DNA of 64,000 bases from Pseudoselenomonas ruminantium (GTDB lineage: Bacteria > Bacillota > Negativicutes > Selenomonadales > Selenomonadaceae), in contig SVBX01000001.1 in assembly GCA_015058655.1 (NCBI GenBank), positions 62,001 through 126,000 on the forward strand, written 5' to 3'. A model generated the notes under the pieces. The model ran no database searches, was not told the DNA's origin, and was given only the letters and a program-made list of their open reading frames with translations. Positions 59,070-64,000 of the stretch are shown here, one piece after another. The position numbers and the translations under genes are program-made. How positions within the stretch are numbered: the first letter of the stretch is position 1; the number at the start of each line of letters is the position of its first letter.

Positions 59070-59288
59070 TCACCCCGCCCTCATGGGCAGGCTGCTAGAT
59101 CCTGTTTTATTGCACTTCCACTTTGCCCCTGCGCAGTCTATGCACTTGCCAGCCAGATGCGTCACCCCTCCGATCATAGCAATCGTCACTGCCGTATCCC
59201 CGATTTTCTTGACCATTTCCATCTGATGAATCTGCTGTGACCTCTGAGCTACCAGTGAAAAAAAATGGCTTAATGCTAAGAACCCCAT
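59070..59288 (-). CDS. Small hydrophobic protein, cassette copy B
   Basis: 72 residues from ATG 59288, with AAAGGAG eight bases upstream. It reads MGFLALSHFFSLVAQRSQQI HQMEMVKKIGDTAVTIAMIG and ends with a different tail (KCNKTGSSSLPMRAG). It is a clear paralogue of the 55928 gene over the first ~58 residues, including THLAGKCIDC. A membrane helix around TAVTIAMIGGVTHLAG is likely. It follows the 42-residue gene by 13 bp in the order seen in cassette A. Confidence 0.65.
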   Translation of the reverse strand: MGFLALSHFFSLVAQRSQQIHQMEMVKKIGDTAVTIAMIGGVTHLAGKCIDCAGAKWKCNKTGSSSLPMRAG

Positions 59289-59301
59289 GTCATTCACTCC
59301 T

Positions 59302-59430
59302 TTATGCGTTACGATAATCCCTTATTGCCTGAGCTGCCTGGTTCACATCGCCCGCAGCTTGTTTGCAAGCGAGCAAAATACCGGCTACTGACAGCACTGC
59401 TGAACAAACGCTGATAACGACCTTGCCCAT
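59302..59430 (-). CDS. 42-residue hydrophobic miniprotein, cassette copy B
   Basis: ATG 59430 to TAA 59302. It reads MGKVVISVCSAVLSVAGILL and ends AIRDYRNA. It has the same length as the 56143 gene and about 75% of its residues, with differences such as I/V and D/E. One membrane helix. It follows the glycine-zipper gene by 12 bp. Confidence 0.65.
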   Translation of the reverse strand: MGKVVISVCSAVLSVAGILLACKQAAGDVNQAAQAIRDYRNA

Positions 59431-59442
59431 GATACTTGCCTC

Positions 59443-59628
59443 TTACTTTTTTATCCCTTCTACCATCTTGCCAACCTGATTCCCAACCAGAGCTCCGCCA
59501 ACGACACCTATCACCGTAACCGCAGCAGCAGGTATCCCCACAGCCCCTCCCATAGCTGCAATCCCAACACCGCCGATGACCCGGCCAATAGCTCCACCAA
59601 TACCGCCGCCAATAACTTTGTTCAACAT
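59443..59628 (-). CDS. Glycine-zipper membrane miniprotein, cassette copy B
   Basis: 61 residues, ATG 59628 with GAGGAGG upstream. It reads MLNKVIGGGIGGAIGRVIGG then VGIAAMGGAVGIPAAAVTVI, and ends KMVEGIKK. Dense GxxxG motifs give a glycine zipper spanning the membrane twice at most. It shares the block IGGxGIAAxGGAVGIPAA with the 42949 protein of the CARF operon. A shared promoter element lies 45 bp upstream, so both zipper genes appear to be under the same control. Confidence 0.72.
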   Translation of the reverse strand: MLNKVIGGGIGGAIGRVIGGVGIAAMGGAVGIPAAAVTVIGVVGGALVGNQVGKMVEGIKK

Positions 59629-59672
59629 ATCAAATTCCTCCTCAGTGATGATTCTTTAACCCTCTCACTTTA

Positions 59673-59702
59673 TATAACCACTCTTGCCTGCCCTTTTTGG
59701 CA
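59673..59702 (-). promoter_or_regulatory. Island promoter element 9, before cassette B
   Basis: TGCCAAAA, 16 bp, GTTATATAAAGTGAGA on the minus strand, 45 bp upstream of ATG 59628. Confidence 0.7.
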
Positions 59703-59794
59703 TTTCTTAGAAAAAAATCTCTAAATTTTTTCCGCCCCCCTCAACCACCAATAAGGCAGCTCCTTTATTCTTCTTCCTTACCTCTCTCACTATA

Positions 59795-59824
59795 TATAAC
59801 CACCCCCAGAAATTGTTTTTGGCA
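59795..59824 (-). promoter_or_regulatory. Island promoter element 10
   Basis: TGCCAAAA, 16 bp, GTTATATATAGTGAGA on the minus strand. It begins directly after the cas1 terminator and is a second element 122 bp upstream of element 9. About 45 bp downstream an AAAGGAG precedes only a 14-codon frame. Confidence 0.65.
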
Positions 59825-59832
59825 TTTTGGTC

Positions 59833-59859
59833 AAAAAAAACAGGCCAACTATGACCTGT
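59833..59859 (-). terminator. Terminator after cas1
   Basis: The same hairpin as at 56953-56979 (ACAGGTCA/TGGCCTGT, eight T) placed 5 bp after the cas1 stop. It ends the array 3-cas2-cas1 transcript. Confidence 0.8.
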
Positions 59860-59863
59860 AATG

Positions 59864-60847
59864 CTAATTTTCTCTTAATCTTGAGGATTTTAGTGGATAT
59901 AGCAGCTCCTGGCGGAATTTCTCTACCCGCTTTTGTATGAGCTGCCGAGGAGAAAGACCATCATACTCTTGATATGGCTTCTCCATATAATCCTCATACC
60001 TCTGAAACCAGAGCATACGGGCATCATCGGTGAGGCGGCACTCACCTTCATCATTTTTCTCAAAATCCTGCAATTTATAAGTTTGCAGACGCAGCAGATT
60101 CAACACGAAACGATCAATCACCGGCTGTCGGAACAGTTCCATGAGGTCAAAGACCAGACTGTCCTTGCGGCTATTATTGCTATGCAGGAAACCTATGCGG
60201 GCATCCATCCCCTGCCCGATGATGGCGATACGCACTTCCCTCTCCAGGAAAGCATAGCCGAAATTCAGCAAGGCATTGACCGGGTCTGTTGCCGGGCGGG
60301 TTCGCCCTTTGAAATGCCAGGTTCTGTTATCCAGCAGAGCGCCGAAGCCCGTAAAGTAGTTCCGTGCGCAGCTGCCCTCAATCCCCCGCAAGCTATCCTC
60401 TGTTTCACAGTTTTTCACTTTGCTCTGTTCAGCCCTCAGCGCATTCAGGGACTTGATAAGTTGCTGATTCTGTACTGTGCGGGTGTAGCTTTTCAGCAAG
60501 CGGTACTGATTCTTTATTTTCTCCCCTACCACAGACTTAGCCAGTTGCAGAGATAGCGCAGGATCTTCAAAAGCAGCAAACTGCTTCCTTATGATAGGCA
60601 GAGCAGCCTGATCATCAGCCAGCTGCCCTAGCAGGCAGCATTTTTTATCAAGGAAGAAAATAGGGATTTTTGCTTCCAAACAGGCGTAGACAGCCGCCGT
60701 GGTAATATTGGCGAAAGGGCCAACCACCACGGAGGTCAGGGATCTGATAGGCATGCGGCCTATCAGCTTATCATCTTTTTCAAGAACGATTCTGCCGCCA
60801 TCCTTTTTTGCATTGCTTCCCTTCGAGAGCAGATAAAGTACTCCCAT
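59864..60847 (-). CDS. cas1: CRISPR-associated integrase Cas1 (intact copy)
   Basis: 327 residues from ATG 60847, with GGGGAG seven bases upstream. It carries the metal-binding glutamate in RGIEGSCARNYFTGFGALLD, then the histidine/aspartate segment IGFLHSNNSRKDSLVFDLME LFR (E...H...D triad). The N-terminal beta domain has RIVLEKDDKLIGRMPIRSLT SVVVGPFANITTAA. With Cas2 it inserts new spacers at the leader end. It is the only complete cas1 in the window, so it would have to serve all three arrays. The start lies 14 bp after the cas2 stop. Confidence 0.94.
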   Translation of the reverse strand: MGVLYLLSKGSNAKKDGGRIVLEKDDKLIGRMPIRSLTSVVVGPFANITTAAVYACLEAKIPIFFLDKKCCLLGQLADDQAALPIIRKQFAAFEDPALSLQLAKSVVGEKIKNQYRLLKSYTRTVQNQQLIKSLNALRAEQSKVKNCETEDSLRGIEGSCARNYFTGFGALLDNRTWHFKGRTRPATDPVNALLNFGYAFLEREVRIAIIGQGMDARIGFLHSNNSRKDSLVFDLMELFRQPVIDRFVLNLLRLQTYKLQDFEKNDEGECRLTDDARMLWFQRYEDYMEKPYQEYDGLSPRQLIQKRVEKFRQELLYPLKSSRLREN

Positions 60848-60860
60848 GCTATAGCTCCCC

Positions 60861-61136
60861 TCATACAACAATCACAGAACGGTCTTCCTCCAAGGGCCTG
60901 CCTTGCATAAGGATTCCCTTGTCACAGTCTTTGCAGACAGGTATTACCATCAATAAGGGATTATCAGCATTTTCTGTCATCTGCAACAAAGTTTCCCATA
61001 TAGCCTGGATTTCTTTGTTGCTGCATTTGCAGGAAAATACGCTGAATTGAATACGAAAAGCGTGGTCTTCAAGATACTTAACCACGCTGCTACGAATCTT
61101 ATCCTCTTTTATGTCATAGCAGATAATGTACTTCAT
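60861..61136 (-). CDS. cas2: CRISPR-associated endonuclease Cas2
   Basis: 91 residues, the same protein as at 57141. The nucleotide sequence over the surrounding ~330 bp is almost identical in the two copies. Key segments are MKYIICYDIKEDKIRSSVVK, LLMVIPVCKDCDKGILMQGR and PLEEDRSVIVV. A TATAAT (61166-61171, minus strand) next to the last repeat of array 3 may serve as -10 box. This copy is followed by intact cas1 and is presumably the functional pair. Confidence 0.93.
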   Translation of the reverse strand: MKYIICYDIKEDKIRSSVVKYLEDHAFRIQFSVFSCKCSNKEIQAIWETLLQMTENADNPLLMVIPVCKDCDKGILMQGRPLEEDRSVIVV

Positions 61137-61173
61137 AATACAGCACCTCCGCTATTAGGGAACTTATTATAGG

Positions 61174-61998
61174 GTTACGATACCGCAAGCGGTACAGGCT
61201 GGCCATCAACCAAAGATAATGGTAGCGTTCGAAACAACTGCATGGTTACGATACCGCAAGCGGTATAGGCTGGCCATCAACTACTCAGATCAAACAGAAG
61301 ATGCTCTTCAAAAACTTGTTACGATACCGCAAGCGGTATAGGCTGGCCATCAACATTGAAAACAGATGTGATACTGAATAATGGAAAAGGTTACGATACC
61401 GCAAGCGGTATAGGCTGGCCATCAACACAATCTCCCGGATCCAGAAGAATTGATGAAAGTTACGATACCGCAAGCGGTATAGGCTGGCCATCAACGGAAA
61501 AGAAGATATTGGATAAGGTTATGGAAGTTAGTTACGATACCGCAAGCGGTATAGGCTGGCCATCAACAACAGATTTTATATACGGCCACTAATAAATTCT
61601 ATGTTACGATACCGCAAGCGGTATAGGCTGGCCATCAACCAGTAAGAACAAGAATGTTCTCTGTTTCGTTCTAGAGTTACGATACCGCAAGCGGTATAGG
61701 CTGGCCATCAACCAGTGATTTTTACAAGCATGGGGACACTGAGAAAGTTACGATACCGCAAGCGGTATAGGCTGGCCATCAACATAGACTATCACTAGTA
61801 TTACTAGAAGAACTCTTAGGTTACGATACCGCAAGCGGTATAGGCTGGCCATCAACGCCAAAGAAGGCAATAGGGATTATCCTCCGAGTTACGATACCGC
61901 AAGCGGTATAGGCTGGCCATCAACTCATAATGAAAAGTTCCTACATATGAAAACTCATCGAGTTACGATACCGCAAGCGGTATAGGCTGGCCATCAAC
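61174..61998 (-). CRISPR. CRISPR array 3 (12 repeats, 11 spacers)
   Basis: Twelve 37-bp repeats, starting 61174, 61245, 61318, 61390, 61459, 61531, 61603, 61676, 61747, 61820, 61888 and 61962, with spacers of 31-37 bp. The repeat is that of array 2. The leftmost copy has TACAGG for TATAGG, marking the leader-distal end. The leader is to the right. No spacer is shared with array 2 by eye. Confidence 0.98.
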
Positions 61999-62225
61999 TC
62001 TGTTGCCCGGAAAGCAGGTGAGAGTTGGGCTGAAATCCTGCTTTTTGAAAAGCTTCGCCATTTTTCCTGAAAATCCTGCCTGCTACGAAAAAACTTGTTT
62101 CCAAAAACATAGCTTCAACCCTCCTCTCCCCTTGCTACACAAGGCTTCATCCGTGTTTTTCAAAAAACTGAAAACCTCGACGGAAAATAGCCGTTTCCCG
62201 GCCTCAGCCAAGGTTTTCAGTTTTT
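61999..62225 (-). other. CRISPR leader 3
   Basis: Almost the same sequence as leader 2 (differences of a few bases), joined directly to the first repeat. Outer inverted repeat CTGAAAACCTCGACGG / AAGGTTTTCAG at about 62167-62222 with T-runs forms a terminator-like hairpin. The 62226-62306 stretch beyond it is AT-rich with nothing I can identify. Confidence 0.85.
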
Positions 62226-62306
62226 CCTGCAACCTGCATTTCATTTTCTACATTGTAAAGCCAAAAGCATCAATTGACAATTAGATATACGAGCCGGGCC
62301 ATATGG

Positions 62307-62520
62307 TTAGCTATCGAAAAGACTCGATATTGCGTTGCCAGCCAGGAGAGCCGCACCAATTCCAACTGCTGTGCCTGTAGCTACGGCAGCCAAGCTTCCT
62401 GCTGCTGAGGAACCAGCACTGGTCACGCCACCTTTGGCTGCCGCTCATGTGACATCGATCAGTGCATCATCCCATTCCTTTTTCCCTTTGGCTACATCAT
62501 AGATGGAAGAGAATCGCCTG
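62307..62520 (-). pseudogene. Decayed relative of the Ala/Gly-rich protein
   Basis: The minus strand reads RFSSIYDVAKGKKEWDDALI DVT, an in-frame TGA, then AAAKGGVTSAGSSAAGSLAA VATGTAVG and ends ALLAGNAISSLFDS. This parallels NIVDVARGKKTVGEAAGDVV and the Ala/Gly-rich C-terminus of the 38979 protein, including the final GSLLFGDD-like end. There is no start region, and an internal stop is present. It shows that this gene family once existed on both sides of the arrays. Confidence 0.65.
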
Positions 62521-62558
62521 TTTTTTTCCTCTAATGTCCCACCTGATGCCCCACCAGG

Positions 62559-64000
62559 CTACTTGCTCCACTCATCTATTTCACAGGAATGCAATCTAGT
62601 CGACTTGTCATAGTTCACACCGACCAAAAGGATTTTCCCGGTATACCCATCAAGAGCCTGTACGTACTCCTTGTCCTTAATCTGTTCTATAGCAGCTCTT
62701 GCCGAGCGATTCCACTTCAGCTCGATTATCATAGCCGGCAGATTCGCATAGGCAGGACGAGGAATAAAAACCAGGTCTGCAAAGCCCTTGCCAGTTGGAA
62801 ACTCTCTCACCACAATATATTTCTGCCTTGCAGTGTAATAGGCCAAGGATATCGTGTAAGCCAAAGCATTCTCATCGTTGTACTGCAGATGGCTTGTCTC
62901 AAAACGGGCTGCTTCAATTCCCTTGGCCACAGCTTCTGCATTGGCCTGCAGGGTAGCCTCCAGCAGGTTCTCAGAGGCAGCTATGGTCTTTGCAATGATG
63001 CCCCAGCCACCATCCCGGACCGCATCAGCATACACCTTGCGAATCTCTTGGTTAGGTATAAAAATCTTCTTGGTCTCAAGGTTGTAACCCAGATACCCCA
63101 AATGAACCAACAAGGCCAGCACATCATCCTTGCTTTTCAAATCTGTCATGTTGCCGATGAAGGTGCCAGTATCAATAGCAATGCTCTCACCAGACATCAG
63201 GGCTATGATGCTGTCTCTAAGGCCATCAAGATTCAGGTCGATGTAAATCTTCAGAGCCTCAAAGCTTTCCGTCTGATTCCAATAAGTATCGAAAACCCCA
63301 CTTTCTATGGCACAGACAACAGAACGGGGGTTATATACTTCACCAATGTTGTACATAGGAAAAGCATAACCATCATACCAGGTCCTGCATTCCTCATAAC
63401 TCCTGCCATACTTACGGCAAAGCTCACGAACCTCCTCACCTGTAAAGCCCACAAACTCTGCCAGCTTCCAAGGATTCTCCATAGAGAACTCGGAAAACAT
63501 ATTCAATGCCGAGTGGGTGCCATACTTCTTGATAGGCAGGATGCCCGTCATATAGGCCAGCCCTATATAAGGTTTATCCTTCAGCAGGGTTCTTAGGAAG
63601 TCCAGATACAAGCGCTGGGCCTCTTCCTGCTCCTTGTATTCACGGAATACGCAGTCCCACTCATCTATGACAATGACAAAGCGACGCCTTGCATTCTGAT
63701 AAACATCAGCCATGGTACGGACAAGGTTAGTCTTGTCAAAGTAATCAAAGTCCGGGTATTCTTTGAGCAAATCCCACAGAACAGAGCGTTCCAGTAAGGA
63801 AATCATATCCTCTACTGTTTTTGAGGCACTCAGGAAATCCTGCATATTCAGCTGGATCACATCATACTTCCCCGCAAAATCCAAAAAAGATTCATCCCGC
63901 ATGATAGCAAGCCCTGCAAAAATCCTCCTGGCATCAGACTGTCGGGAATAATATGCCGACACCATATTTGCCGCCATGGACTTGCCAAAACGCCTGGGGC
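62559..64000 (-). CDS. AAA-ATPase-like protein with C-terminal PD-(D/E)XK domain, 5' end outside window
   Basis: At least 480 codons; the frame continues past the right edge (codons for PRRFGKS precede the first in-window ATG at 63977). It matches the AAA-ATPase_like/DUF1703 family: RRFVIVIDEWDCVFREYKEQ (Walker B-like), GLAYMTGILPIKKYGTHSAL, PWKLAEFVGFTGEEVRELCR, YNPRSVVCAIESGVFDTYWN. The C-terminus is a nuclease-like domain (VREFPTGKGFADLVFIPRPA, AMIIELKWNRSARAAIEQIK) with the D...ExK pattern. The family is common and multi-copy in Selenomonas- and Bacteroides-like genomes, and its role is unknown. Confidence 0.85.
   Translation of the reverse strand, partial: PRRFGKSMAANMVSAYYSRQSDARRIFAGLAIMRDESFLDFAGKYDVIQLNMQDFLSASKTVEDMISLLERSVLWDLLKEYPDFDYFDKTNLVRTMADVYQNARRRFVIVIDEWDCVFREYKEQEEAQRLYLDFLRTLLKDKPYIGLAYMTGILPIKKYGTHSALNMFSEFSMENPWKLAEFVGFTGEEVRELCRKYGRSYEECRTWYDGYAFPMYNIGEVYNPRSVVCAIESGVFDTYWNQTESFEALKIYIDLNLDGLRDSIIALMSGESIAIDTGTFIGNMTDLKSKDDVLALLVHLGYLGYNLETKKIFIPNQEIRKVYADAVRDGGWGIIAKTIAASENLLEATLQANAEAVAKGIEAARFETSHLQYNDENALAYTISLAYYTARQKYIVVREFPTGKGFADLVFIPRPAYANLPAMIIELKWNRSARAAIEQIKDKEYVQALDGYTGKILLVGVNYDKSTRLHSCEIDEWSK

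Noticed and set aside
59709..59751. 14-codon TTG frame with AAAGGAG upstream, 45 bp after promoter element 10
   Set aside because: Too short, non-ATG start and no homologue in cassette A. It may be a degenerate gene.

Overview
The window reads as the chromosome of a Gram-negative-type Firmicute of the Negativicutes, most likely a Selenomonas or close relative. This rests on an mreBCD-mrdA-minCDE-rodA-rng cluster with both minC/minD and minE, on heptose (gmhA/gmhB) genes, and on the protein sequences. All recognised genes lie on the minus strand. All names come from reading the sequence; no database search was run.

Region 1 (1-3.3 kb): 3'-truncated priA, a tRNA-Ala(GGC) with a near-perfect promoter and its own terminator, and a truncated transposon whose terminal repeat now supplies the stop codon of gmhA. 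Region 2 (3.3-24.3 kb): a ~20 kb surface-glycan operon behind a long structured leader. It holds a GDP-D-glycero-D-manno-heptose pathway (gmhA, fused hddC-gmhB, hddA), an epimerase, a TylF-type methyltransferase, hexapeptide acetyltransferases, an RgpF-like protein, several TagB/TagF-like transferases, FkbM methyltransferases, a GT32-like transferase, a glycosyltransferase-radical SAM fusion and an IspD/TarI-like cytidylyltransferase. Runs of seven G on the coding strand occur only here, and two of them sit exactly at reading-frame breaks, which suggests phase variation.

Region 3 (24.3-38 kb): a conserved housekeeping block, rng, a radical SAM protein (TIGR03960-like), rodA, minE, minD, minC, mrdA, mreD, mreC, mreB, radC, maf, a DUF4321 gene and one hypothetical gene. 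It sets cell shape, septum position and wall elongation.

Region 4 (38-64 kb): a defence island built around a type III-D-like CRISPR-Cas system. The effector operon is cas10 (HD-less, GGDD intact), cas7, csx10, cas7-cas7, csx19, a TIGR03986-like RAMP, a Csm6-like CARF-HEPN nuclease and cas6. csx10 is interrupted by one in-frame TAG. There are three CRISPR arrays (5, 18 and 12 repeats), each with a related leader. cas2 is present twice almost identically, with one intact cas1 and one decayed cas1. Left of the effector genes lie a prokaryotic viperin homologue, a CARF-only protein next to an unknown 344-residue protein, a YaaW/UPF0174 protein, glycine-zipper membrane miniproteins and a degenerate FtsZ-like protein. 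Between the arrays are paralogous cassettes of tiny hydrophobic genes.

The most interesting signal is a 30-bp bipartite element found ten times, only in this island (40.0-59.8 kb). It has TGCCAAAA, 16 variable bases, then GTTATA. It lies about 40 bp upstream of the starts of the viperin, the YaaW/CARF operon, the Ala/Gly-rich membrane protein, a 25-residue protein, a small CRISPR-neighbour gene and a glycine-zipper gene. It looks like a dedicated promoter that ties the viperin, the CARF module and the membrane miniproteins into one regulon. The adjacent CARF protein and its unknown partner are candidates for the switch. The regulon idea is inference; the repeated element and its fixed spacing are directly visible.
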